NCBI RefSeq assembly: GCF_042679605.1
Contig: NZ_JBHTMU010000001.1
Location: 186,001-250,000 of the forward strand
Direction: 5' to 3'
DNA from: Litorisediminicola beolgyonensis
Lineage (GTDB): Bacteria; Pseudomonadota; Alphaproteobacteria; Rhodobacterales; Rhodobacteraceae
Length of the DNA stretch: 64,000 nt
The notes under the pieces were generated by a model. That model made no database searches and was not told where the DNA came from. It saw only the letters and a list, made by a program, of their open reading frames with translations. Positions within the stretch are counted from its first letter, which is position 1. Each line of letters begins with the position of its first letter. Both the position numbers and the translations under genes were made by a program. Below, one piece after another: positions 35,523 through 43,749 of this stretch.

Positions 35523-36185
35523 TCAGAATTTCAGCGACAGGCCGATATTCACCGCATTGGTGATGATCGTGCTCTCGATCTTGCCGTCACCCTCGAGCTC
35601 GACCTCGTTGTCGGAGGCGGTGAACTGGTATTCGCCGAAGACGGCGAGGCGTTCGGTCAGATCGTAGCTCGCGCCCGCGGTCAGGCGCATCGCCGGGCCG
35701 CCGACCTGCAATTCGTAGGTGTCGAACCCGGTGGTGGTGTCCACGTCCACATGCGGCAGCGAGATGCCGAGACCGCCGCCGACATAGGGCGTGACCGATC
35801 CCCACTGGTCCGGCCAGCGATACATCGCGTTGGCGGTCAGGATGTTCAGACCGTCGGTGAACTCAAGATCCTCGAAGCCTGCGTCCTCTTTTTCGTCGTC
35901 GGGGGCGTAGACCTTGGTGTGGGTGAACTCGATCCCGAAGCCCAGGCGCTCGGAGCGCCACCACGTGCCGCGCACGCCGTAATAGGGCGGCGCGTCGGTC
36001 GAGCGGCCTTCCCAGCCGATCAGCGCGTCGATCTCGGCGCCGGTTCCGGGATAGTCCCCGGAGATGCGGCTGTGCGGCGACGTCTGCACGCCGGAATAGA
36101 GCGACAGCTCCATTTCCGCGGCGGCGGGCGTCGAGAGGGCGAGCAGCGGCGCGAGCGCGGTGGCTGTCGCGAAAAGACGATACAT
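35523..36185 (-). CDS. Outer-membrane beta-barrel protein, possibly LpxQ-like lipid A oxidase
   Basis: A 220-residue protein with a signal peptide (residues 1-23, PAAAE) and an eight-stranded-barrel pattern of alternating aromatic strands ending in SLKF (C-terminal Phe for Bam recognition). Central features PPYYGVRGTWW, FGIEFTHTKVYAPDD and EFTDGLNILTANAMYRWP resemble proteins annotated as lipid A oxidase in Rhodobacteraceae. If correct, it would oxidise the proximal glucosamine of lipid A. Convergent with pssA. The oxidase assignment is tentative. Confidence 0.75.
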   Translation of the reverse strand: MYRLFATATALAPLLALSTPAAAEMELSLYSGVQTSPHSRISGDYPGTGAEIDALIGWEGRSTDAPPYYGVRGTWWRSERLGFGIEFTHTKVYAPDDEKEDAGFEDLEFTDGLNILTANAMYRWPDQWGSVTPYVGGGLGISLPHVDVDTTTGFDTYELQVGGPAMRLTAGASYDLTERLAVFGEYQFTASDNEVELEGDGKIESTIITNAVNIGLSLKF

Positions 36186-36340
36186 CTGGTGACCTGCGCT
36201 GGTAGACGTTGGTTTGCAGTTTAGATAGCGTCTCCTGAGGCTTCGCTCAACCGCGACAGAACCGCGCTATGGGTCGAAAGGGGCTCTTTGAGCGCTTTAC
36301 GGCTCGGAGGCACGGCGATACATAGCCAATCGAGACGCAT

Positions 36341-36389
36341 CCCGGGCATCGGCCCGGGGGCGCAATCGCCGTATCCGGCCTTGGGCCGG
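36341..36389 (+). promoter_or_regulatory. Two hairpins in the petA leader
   Basis: CCCGGGC/GCCCGGG with an ATCG loop (36341-36358), then CCGGCC/GGCCGG with a TTG loop (36375-36389), ending 20 bp before the petA GTG. They lie in the 224-bp spacer between the outer-membrane gene and petA, which also must hold the petABC promoter. They may stabilise the mRNA leader; no known riboswitch pattern. Confidence 0.4.
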
Positions 36390-36409
36390 TCAGGAATGGA
36401 GAACACCTC

Positions 36410-36973
36410 GTGTCACATGCAGACGATCACGCGGGCACCCGGAGGGACTTCCTCTACTATGCCACCGCAGGCGCGGGCGCCGTCGCCACCGGTGCGGCGG
36501 TCTGGCCGCTCGTCAACCAGATGAACCCCTCGGCCGATGTCCGGGCGCTGTCGACCATCCGGGTCGACGTCTCCGGTGTCTCCGAAGGCAGCCAGATCAC
36601 GGTTCAGTGGCTCGGCAAGCCGGTCTTCATCCGCCGCCGCACGGCCGAAGAGATCGAAGAGGGCCGCGCGGTGTCGCTGAACGACCTGATCGATCCGATC
36701 GCCCGCAACGCCAACATCCAGGGCGCCGCCGAGGCGACCGACGAGAACCGCACGCTCGACGAAGCGGGCGAGTGGCTCGTGATGATGGGCGTGTGCACCC
36801 ATCTCGGCTGCGTCCCGCTCGGCGACGGCGCCGGCGATTTCGACGGCTGGTTCTGCCCGTGCCACGGCTCGCATTACGACACGGCCGGCCGCATCCGTCG
36901 CGGACCGGCCCCCGAAAACCTGCATGTGCCCGCGGCGGAATTCGTGGACGACACCACGATCCTTCTGGGCTGA
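36410..36973 (+). CDS. petA: Ubiquinol-cytochrome c reductase Rieske iron-sulfur subunit
   Basis: A 187-residue subunit of the bc1 complex. Twin-arginine-type signal/anchor: GTRRDFLYYATAGAGAVATG at 9-28. 2Fe-2S ligands Cys129 and His131 (CTHLGC, with Cys134 for the disulfide) and Cys149 and His152 (CPCHGS). Closely resembles Rhodobacter Rieske. Starts with GTG at 36410 after a GGAG site. Confidence 0.97.
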   Translation: MSHADDHAGTRRDFLYYATAGAGAVATGAAVWPLVNQMNPSADVRALSTIRVDVSGVSEGSQITVQWLGKPVFIRRRTAEEIEEGRAVSLNDLIDPIARNANIQGAAEATDENRTLDEAGEWLVMMGVCTHLGCVPLGDGAGDFDGWFCPCHGSHYDTAGRIRRGPAPENLHVPAAEFVDDTTILLG

Positions 36974-36983
36974 GGAGACAGAC

Positions 36984-38324
36984 ATGGCTGGTATTCCCCA
37001 CGACCATTACGAGCCGAAGACCGGCGGAGAAAAGTGGCTGCACTCGCGGCTGCCGATCGTCGGCGTGCTCTACGACACCCTGATGATTCCGACGCCTAAG
37101 AACCTCAACTGGATGTGGATCTGGGGCATCGTGCTGACCTTCACCCTGGCGCTGCAGATCGTCACCGGGATCACCCTGGTGATGCACTACACGCCCGACG
37201 CCAACCTGGCCTTCGCCTCGGTCGAGCACATCATGCGCGACGTGAACGGCGGCTGGGCCCTGCGCTACCTGCACGCCAACGGTGCGTCGCTGTTCTTCCT
37301 CGCGGTCTATCTGCACATCTTCCGGGCGCTCTACTACGGCTCGTACAAGGAACCGCGCGAGGTCACCTGGATCATCGGCATCCTGATCTACCTTCTGATG
37401 ATGGGCACCGCGTTCATGGGCTACGTGCTTCCGTGGGGGCAGATGTCCTTCTGGGGCGCGACCGTGATCACCGGCCTCTTCGGGGCCATCCCGCTGATCG
37501 GCGAGCCGATCCAGACCTGGCTTCTGGGCGGACCGGCGGTGGGCAACTACACCCTCACGCGCTTCTTCTCGCTGCATTACCTGATGCCGTTCCTGATCGC
37601 GGGTCTCGTGATCGTGCACATCTGGGCCTTCCACTCGACCGGCAACAACAACCCCACCGGGGTCGAGGTGCGCCGCGGATCGAAGGCGGAAGCGCAGAAG
37701 GACACGGTTCCGTTCTGGCCCTACTACGTGATCAAGGACCTGTTTGCCCTGGCGCTCATCCTCGCGGTGTTCTTCGCGATCGTGGGCTTCATGCCGAACT
37801 ACCTCGGCCACCCCGACAACTACATCGAGGCCAACCCGCTGGCGACGCCCGCGCATATCGTCCCCGAATGGTACTTCCTACCGTTCTACGCGATCCTGCG
37901 CGCCTTCACCGCCGACGTCTGGGCGGTGCAGTTCGCGAGCTTCATCACCGGCGGCATCATCGACGCGAAGTTCTTCGGCGTCCTGGCGATGTTCGGCGCG
38001 ATCGCGGTCATGGCGCTGGCGCCCTGGCTCGATACCTCGAGCGTCCGCTCGGGCCGCTACCGTCCGATGTTCAAGGTGTGGTTCGCGATCCTGGTCATCG
38101 ACTTCATCGTCCTGATGTGGGTCGGCGCCCAGAACCCGGTCTTCCCCTATGACTGGATCTCGCTGATCGCCTCGACCTACTGGTTCGCCTACTTCCTGGT
38201 CATCCTGCCGCTCCTCGGCGTGATCGAGAAGCCGCTGCCGCGTCCCGACACCATCGAGGCGGATTTCGACGAGCACTATGGCAAGACGGGCAACGCAAAA
38301 GCGTCTCCCACGCCGGCCGAGTAA
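36984..38324 (+). CDS. petB: Cytochrome b of the bc1 complex
   Basis: A 446-residue eight-helix subunit with the two heme b groups and the quinol sites. Seen: GGWALRYLHANGASLFFLAVYLHIFRALYYGSY (heme His, helix B), FMGYVLPWGQMSFWGATVI (Qo region), HYLMPFLIAGLVIVHIWAFH (helix D heme His) and PEWYFLPFYAILR (PEWY). ATG 36984 gives the standard MAGIPHDHYEP start, 10 bp after the petA stop. Confidence 0.98.
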   Translation: MAGIPHDHYEPKTGGEKWLHSRLPIVGVLYDTLMIPTPKNLNWMWIWGIVLTFTLALQIVTGITLVMHYTPDANLAFASVEHIMRDVNGGWALRYLHANGASLFFLAVYLHIFRALYYGSYKEPREVTWIIGILIYLLMMGTAFMGYVLPWGQMSFWGATVITGLFGAIPLIGEPIQTWLLGGPAVGNYTLTRFFSLHYLMPFLIAGLVIVHIWAFHSTGNNNPTGVEVRRGSKAEAQKDTVPFWPYYVIKDLFALALILAVFFAIVGFMPNYLGHPDNYIEANPLATPAHIVPEWYFLPFYAILRAFTADVWAVQFASFITGGIIDAKFFGVLAMFGAIAVMALAPWLDTSSVRSGRYRPMFKVWFAILVIDFIVLMWVGAQNPVFPYDWISLIASTYWFAYFLVILPLLGVIEKPLPRPDTIEADFDEHYGKTGNAKASPTPAE

Positions 38325-38342
38325 GAAAGGATCGTTACTCAG

Positions 38343-39137
38343 ATGATCAGAACAATCGCACTCACCGCCGGTCTCGCGCTTGCCTCCCTGGCTGGCGTGG
38401 CCCATGCCGCGGGCGGCGACGGCCATGTCGAGGACGTGGACTTCTCCTTCGAGGGTCCCTTCGGCACCTATGACCAGTCGCAGCTCCAGCGCGGTCTGCA
38501 GGTCTACACCGAGGTCTGCTCGGCCTGTCACGGTCTGCGCTACGTGCCGTTCCGCACGCTCGGCGCCGAGGACGGCCCCGGCCTCTCCGAGGCCGAGGTC
38601 CGCGCCTATGCCGCGCAGAACTTCTTCGTCTACGACGCCGAGCTCGATGAAGAGCGCGAAGCGCGTCCGACGGACAAGTTCCCGCCGAACAACGGTGTCG
38701 GCGCGCCGGACTTGTCGCTGATGGCCAAGGCCCGCGCGGGCTTCCACGGCCCCTACGGCACGGGCATCTCGCAGCTCATCAACGGCATGGGCGGCCCCGA
38801 GTACATCTACTCGCTGCTGACCGGCTATACCGGCGAGCAGAAAGAGCAGGCGGGCACGGTCCTCTACGAGAACCACGCCTTCCCGGGGGGCTGGATCTCG
38901 ATGGCACCGCCGCTTTACGGCGAGGATGTCGAATATGCCGAAGGCCAGCCGTCGCCCTCGCTTGAGCAGGAGGCGATGGACGTCTCCGCGTTCCTGATGT
39001 GGACCGCCGAGCCCAAGATGATGGCCCGCAAGCAGACCGGGTTCACCGCCGTGGTGTTCCTGATCCTGCTGTCGGTGCTGCTATACCTGACCAACAAGGC
39101 GATCTGGAAGCCGATCAAGCATCGCGCCGACGCCTGA
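38343..39137 (+). CDS. petC: Cytochrome c1
   Basis: A 264-residue exported heme protein. Signal peptide 1-22 (LAGVAHAAG); heme attachment Cys59-x-x-Cys62-His63 (CSACHG); the axial Met lies in ISMAPPLYG; a C-terminal helix near 237-255 (FTAVVFLILLSVLLYL) anchors it. It accepts electrons from the Rieske protein and passes them to soluble or membrane cytochrome c. Last gene of petABC. Confidence 0.97.
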   Translation: MIRTIALTAGLALASLAGVAHAAGGDGHVEDVDFSFEGPFGTYDQSQLQRGLQVYTEVCSACHGLRYVPFRTLGAEDGPGLSEAEVRAYAAQNFFVYDAELDEEREARPTDKFPPNNGVGAPDLSLMAKARAGFHGPYGTGISQLINGMGGPEYIYSLLTGYTGEQKEQAGTVLYENHAFPGGWISMAPPLYGEDVEYAEGQPSPSLEQEAMDVSAFLMWTAEPKMMARKQTGFTAVVFLILLSVLLYLTNKAIWKPIKHRADA

Positions 39138-39164
39138 TCGCGACACCACGCGACACGCATCACG

Positions 39165-39194
39165 AAGGGCCCCGCCGAAAAAGCGGGGCCTTTT
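39165..39194 (+). terminator. Intrinsic terminator of petABC
   Basis: GC stem GGCCCCGC/GCGGGGCC extended by AAG/UUU pairs, with a short A-rich loop and a TTTT tract, 28 bp after petC. Strong factor-independent terminator. Confidence 0.9.
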
Positions 39195-39244
39195 CGCGTC
39201 GAACGGGGCTTGGCAAGGCGGCTGGCCGTGCCATTTTGGCGGCC

Positions 39245-39694
39245 ATGACACAGGTCCCTCGTTCCGCATTGCTCCTCGGCCTCGCCGGGGTCCTTCCCTT
39301 CGCCTGGGGCGCGCTGACGCTCTTCTGGCCCGCGCTGGCCGAGTGGGGCGTGCGCGCGCTCGGGCCCCGTTTCGTCGGGCCCTATGTGCAGCTCTTCTAC
39401 GGGTCGATCATCCTGTCTTTCATGTCCGGCGTGCTCTGGGGCTTCGTGGCGCGGGCCGAGCGCGGGGGCGCGATGGGCTACGTGCTGTCGGTGATCCCGG
39501 CGCTCTGGGCGTTCTTCATGACCGGAGGCGGGCCGGTCTCGGCCGCGATCAACCTGATGGCGGGATTCCTCGGCCTCCTGCTTCTGGATTTCGCCTTCTG
39601 GCGCTGGGGTCTCGCGCCGCGCTGGTGGATGCATCTGCGGGTTCTCCTGACCGCGCTGGTCGTCTTCTGCCTCGCCGTCACGGCGTTTCTCTGA
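39245..39694 (+). CDS. DUF3429 family membrane protein
   Basis: A 149-residue integral membrane protein with about five helices. FYGSIILSFMSGVLWGFVAR and MGYVLSVIPALWAF are the DUF3429 hallmarks. Function unknown. It lies 41 bp upstream of rnhA. Confidence 0.85.
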   Translation: MTQVPRSALLLGLAGVLPFAWGALTLFWPALAEWGVRALGPRFVGPYVQLFYGSIILSFMSGVLWGFVARAERGGAMGYVLSVIPALWAFFMTGGGPVSAAINLMAGFLGLLLLDFAFWRWGLAPRWWMHLRVLLTALVVFCLAVTAFL

Positions 39695-39708
39695 TCGGCG
39701 CTTGACGG

Positions 39709-39728
39709 CCTCGCGCGCTTGCGCGAGG
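39709..39728 (+). promoter_or_regulatory. Hairpin overlapping the rnhA ribosome site
   Basis: Perfect 8-bp stem CCTCGCGC/GCGCGAGG with a GCTT loop between the DUF3429 stop and rnhA. The 3' arm contains the GAGG that is the best Shine-Dalgarno candidate for rnhA (ATG 39736), so pairing would mask it. Confidence 0.5.
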
Positions 39729-39735
39729 TCAGGGC

Positions 39736-40197
39736 ATGGCAGAGCTTTTCGCGTATACGGATGGGGCCTGTTCCGGCAATCCCGGGCCCGGTGGATGGGG
39801 TGTCTTGCTGCGCGCCGTCGATGGCGACGAAATCGTCAAGGAGCGCGAGCTCAAGGGCGGCGAGGCGGAAACCACGAACAACCGCATGGAGCTTCTGGCG
39901 GCGATCAACGCGCTCGAGAGCCTAAGCCGCGCGTCGCAGATCACCGTCGTCACCGACTCGGCCTATGTGAAGAACGGCGTGACCTCGTGGATCCACGGCT
40001 GGAAGCGCAATGGCTGGAAGACCGCCTCGAAGAAACCTGTGAAGAACGACGAGTTGTGGAAGCGGCTCGACGAGGCGCAGGCGCGGCATCGCGTGACCTG
40101 GGAATGGGTCAAGGGACATGACGGCCATCCCGAGAACGAGCGCGCCGACGAACTGGCGCGTGCGGGCATGGCGCCGTTCAAGTCCAAGGCGGGATGA
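39736..40197 (+). CDS. rnhA: Ribonuclease HI
   Basis: A 153-residue RNase H that removes RNA from RNA-DNA hybrids. Catalytic carboxylates are in motifs TDGACSGNPGPGGWG (Asp9 region), ETTNNRMELLA (Glu), TDSAYV (Asp) and GHDGHPENERADELA (His and Asp). Full length. Its start is preceded by a hairpin that includes the likely ribosome site. Confidence 0.96.
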   Translation: MAELFAYTDGACSGNPGPGGWGVLLRAVDGDEIVKERELKGGEAETTNNRMELLAAINALESLSRASQITVVTDSAYVKNGVTSWIHGWKRNGWKTASKKPVKNDELWKRLDEAQARHRVTWEWVKGHDGHPENERADELARAGMAPFKSKAG

Positions 40198-40263
40198 GCG
40201 CCGTGCGCACTCCGCGGTCGTCGCTCAGCGCGCAACGCATTGCCCGGTCCGGGGCGTGAGCCG

Positions 40264-40881
40264 ATGCTGTTCCAGGTTCTCGATTATCTCTCCGTTCTGG
40301 TCTTCGCGCTGACCGGGGCGCTGGTCGCCAGCCGGGCGCAGCTCGACGTGGTGGGCTTCGCCTTTTTCGCGGCGCTGACCGGGGTCGGGGGCGGAACGCT
40401 CAGGGACGTGCTTCTGGATCGCAACCCGGTCTTCTGGATCGCCGATCCCTGGTATCTCGCGGTCGCGGCGGGGGCCGCCGTCGCGGTCTTCTTCTTCGCG
40501 CACCGTTTGGAAAGCCGCTACGACGCCCTGCAATGGCTCGACGCCGCCGCGCTGGCGGTTGCCGTCAGCGCCGGGTCCGGCATCGCGGCGAGCCTCGGAG
40601 AGCCGTGGCCGATCGTGGTCGTCATGGGCATGGTCACCGGTTGCATGGGCGGGCTCACGCGCGATGTCGTGGCCAACGAGGTGCCGATGGTCCTGCGGCA
40701 GGGCGAGCTTTACGTGACCTGCGCCTTCGCGGGCTCCTGCGTCACCGCGGCGCTCGACGTCTTCCCTGCGGCCCTGGCCGCGTTGGCTTGCGCCGCCACG
40801 GTCTTCGGTCTGCGCGCAGGCTCGCTGGCCCTCGGCTGGCGGCTTCCGGTGTACAAGGCGCAGCCGAAGCGGCGGGAGTGA
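40264..40881 (+). CDS. Trimeric intracellular cation channel (TRIC) family protein, YicG-like
   Basis: A 205-residue seven-helix protein with two internally related GGGTxRD-type repeats: GVGGGTLRDVLLDRNP in the first half and GCMGGLTRDVVANEVP in the second. These are the pore-kink glycines of bacterial TRIC channels. Predicted to conduct monovalent cations or amino acids. Convergent with the aminotransferase, 19 bp away. Confidence 0.9.
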   Translation: MLFQVLDYLSVLVFALTGALVASRAQLDVVGFAFFAALTGVGGGTLRDVLLDRNPVFWIADPWYLAVAAGAAVAVFFFAHRLESRYDALQWLDAAALAVAVSAGSGIAASLGEPWPIVVVMGMVTGCMGGLTRDVVANEVPMVLRQGELYVTCAFAGSCVTAALDVFPAALAALACAATVFGLRAGSLALGWRLPVYKAQPKRRE

Positions 40882-40900
40882 TCCCCGCCGCCTGCCAGCG

Positions 40901-42088
40901 TCACTGAAGGTCCGAAAAGGCCTCTCGCAGCCGCCGTCCGGCCTCTTCGACGCGGGCGCGGGTGGTGGCCAGGTTGAAGCGCAGGAAGCCTTCTCCGCCC
41001 CGACCGAAGCCCGGGCCCGGGGTCGGCGCGATGCGGGCGCTCTTGCGCACCCTCTCGGAAATCTCGCTGTCGCTCATCCCGGTGCCGGAGAAGTCGACCC
41101 AGGCGAGGTAAGTAGCCTCGAGCGGCAGCGCGCGGACGCCGGGGATGGCGTTCACCGCGGTCTCGAACGCGGCGCAGTTTCCGACCAAGTGCTGCATCTG
41201 CGCATCGACCCATTCCGCGCCCTCGGGCGAGTAGGCGGCGGTGACCATCGCGACGCCCAGCGTGCCCGGCTGATAATCCGTCGCGGCGAGGCGGGATTTC
41301 ATCTCGGAGCGGAGCCTGGCACCGGGGATAATCACGTTGCCGGTCCGCTGCCCGGCGATGTTGAAGGTCTTCGACGCCGCGGTCAGCACCACGAGCCTGT
41401 CGCTCGCCTCGGGCGCGGCCACATGGGCCGGGACGAAGCGGTGGCCGGGATAGATCAGGTCGTGGTGGATCTCGTCGGAGATCAGGATCAGGTCATGGGC
41501 CTCCGCGAAGGCAGCGACGGCGCGCAGCTCCTCGGCGGTCCAGATGCGCCCCGAGGGGTTCTGCGGAGAGCACCAGAGCATGACCTTCTCGCGCCCGGTC
41601 AGCGCGGCCTCGGCGGCGTCGAAGTCGATCTCGTAGCGGTCGCCGTCGCGGCGGAGCGGGATCTCCAGGGGCGTCCGGCCCACCTTGCGGATCTTGGCGG
41701 CGAACTCGTGATAGACCGGCGAGAAGATCACGACCGGCGCATCGGCGGGCGACCAGAGGTCGATCGCGGTGGCCAGCGCATGCCCGAGACCTTGCGTGGT
41801 CAGGATCCAGTCGGGCTCGATCTCCCAGCCGTGACGCTCGGCCATCCACCAGGTGATCGCCTGCTTGTAGGCGGCATCGTCATAGCCGTACCCGAAGACG
41901 CCGAACTCGGCGGCGCGGCACAGGGCGTCGATGACGCAGGGCGCGGTGGCGTAGTCGCTGTCCGCCGTCCACATCGCCAGACCGCCCTCGGCAGGGGAGA
42001 CGCCGAAGAGCTGCTCCATCTTGTCCCACTTGCTGCTGCCGGTGCCGGTGCGGTCGATGTCCTGATTGAAACGGGGGTCGAGTGTCAT
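40901..42088 (-). CDS. MalY/PatB-type PLP-dependent aminotransferase / C-S lyase
   Basis: A 395-residue fold-type I PLP enzyme. Schiff-base Lys in SKTFNIAGQR, LISDEIHHDLIY for the PLP pyridine-N Asp, and WCSPQNPSGRIW. The N-terminal SSKWDKM and MWTADSDYATAP motifs match MalY/PatB cystathionine beta-lyases. It probably cleaves cystathionine or cysteine conjugates. Confidence 0.9.
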   Translation of the reverse strand: MTLDPRFNQDIDRTGTGSSKWDKMEQLFGVSPAEGGLAMWTADSDYATAPCVIDALCRAAEFGVFGYGYDDAAYKQAITWWMAERHGWEIEPDWILTTQGLGHALATAIDLWSPADAPVVIFSPVYHEFAAKIRKVGRTPLEIPLRRDGDRYEIDFDAAEAALTGREKVMLWCSPQNPSGRIWTAEELRAVAAFAEAHDLILISDEIHHDLIYPGHRFVPAHVAAPEASDRLVVLTAASKTFNIAGQRTGNVIIPGARLRSEMKSRLAATDYQPGTLGVAMVTAAYSPEGAEWVDAQMQHLVGNCAAFETAVNAIPGVRALPLEATYLAWVDFSGTGMSDSEISERVRKSARIAPTPGPGFGRGGEGFLRFNLATTRARVEEAGRRLREAFSDLQ

Positions 42089-42194
42089 GGGGGCGAAAGT
42101 CCTGCATCAGTGATGCGGCGGACGCTAGCGTGACTGTCTGCGGCTGCAAGGGCTGCATGTTGCGAAGGCGGGGTGCATCGCTTACATCGCGCTC

Positions 42195-42713
42195 ATGAAA
42201 CGCCCGATCCTGATCCACCCCGACCCGCGGCTTAAGACCGTCTGCGATCCTGTCGAGGACCTCTCCGACAGCCTGCGGACGCTGGCCGACGACATGCTCG
42301 AGACCATGTATGACGCGCCCGGGATCGGGCTCGCGGCGCCGCAGGTGGGCGTGATGACGCGGCTGATCGTGCTCGATTGCGTCAAGGACGAAGCCGCGCC
42401 GCCGCGACCTTTGGTGATGTTCAACCCCGAGGTTCTCGCGGTGTCGGACGCGCGCAATGTCTACGAGGAAGGCTGCCTGTCGATCCCCGACCAATATGCC
42501 GAGGTCGATCGGCCGGCGGCGGTGAAGGTCGGCTGGATCGACACGATGGGAGAGCCGCGCGAGGAAGAGTTCGACGGTCTCTGGGCGACCTGCGTGCAGC
42601 ACGAGATCGACCACCTGAACGGCAAGCTCTTCATCGACTACCTGAAGCCGCTGAAGCGCCAGCTCATCACCCGCAAGATGCAGAAGCTGAAGAAAGAGCG
42701 GGCCCGCGCGTGA
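42195..42713 (+). CDS. def: Peptide deformylase, paralog 1 (complete active site)
   Basis: A 172-residue metalloenzyme that removes the formyl group from nascent N-formyl-Met. All three motifs are intact: GIGLAAPQVG at 43-52, EEGCLSIP with metal-ligand Cys94, and QHEIDHLNG with His136, Glu137 and His140. First of three tandem def genes joined by 4-bp overlaps (GTGA, then ATGA). This is the most likely housekeeping copy. No fmt gene follows. Confidence 0.96.
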   Translation: MKRPILIHPDPRLKTVCDPVEDLSDSLRTLADDMLETMYDAPGIGLAAPQVGVMTRLIVLDCVKDEAAPPRPLVMFNPEVLAVSDARNVYEEGCLSIPDQYAEVDRPAAVKVGWIDTMGEPREEEFDGLWATCVQHEIDHLNGKLFIDYLKPLKRQLITRKMQKLKKERARA

Positions 42714-43198
42714 GCGTCCGGCCCGTCCTGCGCTGGCCCGAGCCGCGGCTCTCGACGCGTTGCGAGCCGGTGGGCAATTGGGATGTGGCCGCGCTGGTCG
42801 CCGATCTTTTCGAGACGATGTATGCCGCGCCCGGCCGCGGGCTGGCCGCGCCGCAGGTGGGCGTCCTTCGCCGGGTGTTCGTCATGGATGCGGGATGGAA
42901 GACCGGGGAGAAGACGCCGCTGGCGGTGATCGACCCCGAGATCCTCTGGCTCTCGCCCGAGACATGCCTCAGTGCGGAGGGCTGCCTGTCGATCTCCGGG
43001 ATCACCGCAGAGGTCACGCGGCATTGCGAGCTGCGGCTGGCCTTTCGCGATGAGACGGGGGGGCGGCAGGAGCGGCATCTGACCGGCGCCGAGGCGCTGA
43101 TCGCGCAGCATGAATACGACCATCTCGACGGGCTTGTGACCCTCGACCGGCTGGCGCCGCAAGAGCGCGCTGCCTTGGAAGCGGAGTATGCGGCATGA
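42710..43198 (+). CDS. Peptide deformylase, paralog 2
   Basis: A 162-residue deformylase homologue with the GTG start overlapping paralog 1. Motifs: GRGLAAPQVG, AEGCLSISG (metal Cys92) and QHEYDHLDG (His134, Glu135, His138), so the metal site and catalytic Glu are kept, but the surroundings differ (SG for P after CLSI; shorter C-terminus). Could be active with a narrower substrate range. Confidence 0.9.
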   Translation: MSVRPVLRWPEPRLSTRCEPVGNWDVAALVADLFETMYAAPGRGLAAPQVGVLRRVFVMDAGWKTGEKTPLAVIDPEILWLSPETCLSAEGCLSISGITAEVTRHCELRLAFRDETGGRQERHLTGAEALIAQHEYDHLDGLVTLDRLAPQERAALEAEYAA

Positions 43199-43689
43199 GC
43201 GTGCGGACGATCCTGCGCTGGCCGGATGCGCGGCTGCGGAGCAAGGCCGAACCGGTCGGAGAGATCACCGACGATACCCGTGCGATCTGGCAGGACATGA
43301 TCGACACGATGGAGGCGATGCCCGGCGTGGGTCTAGCCGCGCCGCAGATCGGAATCGGCTTGCGGCTCGCCGTGGTCGACGCCTCGGAAGAGCGCGGGCA
43401 GGCGGTGCGGATGGCCAATCCCGAGGTGCTGCATGCGAGCGTGAAACTGCGCAGCCATGACGAGGCGAGCCCGTGCCTGCCCGGAGTGTCGGCGACGATC
43501 GAGCGGCCGCGCGCGGTGACGCTGCGGTTCCTGAACGCGGATGGCGAGACCGACGAGCGCGATTTCGTCGGGCTCTGGGCTACGAGCGTCCAGCACCAGA
43601 TCGACCATCTGAACGGGCGGCTCTACATCGCGCATCTGTCGAAGCTGAAGCGTGACATGCTGGTGCGGAAGTCGCAGAAACTTGCCTGA
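43195..43689 (+). CDS. Peptide deformylase-like protein, paralog 3, altered active site
   Basis: A 164-residue deformylase homologue. Motif 1 GVGLAAPQIG is kept. Motif 2 is ASPCLPGVS (metal Cys94 retained, EGCLS lost). Motif 3 is QHQIDHLNG: His134 and His138 are present but the catalytic Glu is Gln135, a single-base GAG-to-CAG change (codon 43597-43599). In known deformylases, losing this Glu abolishes or greatly weakens activity. It may bind substrates or partners without catalysis. The reading frame is intact. Confidence 0.9.
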   Translation: MSVRTILRWPDARLRSKAEPVGEITDDTRAIWQDMIDTMEAMPGVGLAAPQIGIGLRLAVVDASEERGQAVRMANPEVLHASVKLRSHDEASPCLPGVSATIERPRAVTLRFLNADGETDERDFVGLWATSVQHQIDHLNGRLYIAHLSKLKRDMLVRKSQKLA

Positions 43690-43701
43690 GTGAAAACGCC
43701 T

Positions 43702-43723
43702 GGGGAGGGCCTGAGCCCTCCCC
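43702..43723 (+). terminator. Bidirectional terminator between the def cluster and lpd
   Basis: Perfect 9-bp stem GGGGAGGGC/GCCCTCCCC with a CTGA tetraloop, 12 bp after the third def stop. The plus side has little T-tract; on the minus side a GTTTTCA run follows downstream, so it serves lpd transcripts too. Confidence 0.8.
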
Positions 43724-43749
43724 GACGGTCCCGCAAAAAGCCGGTCTGA

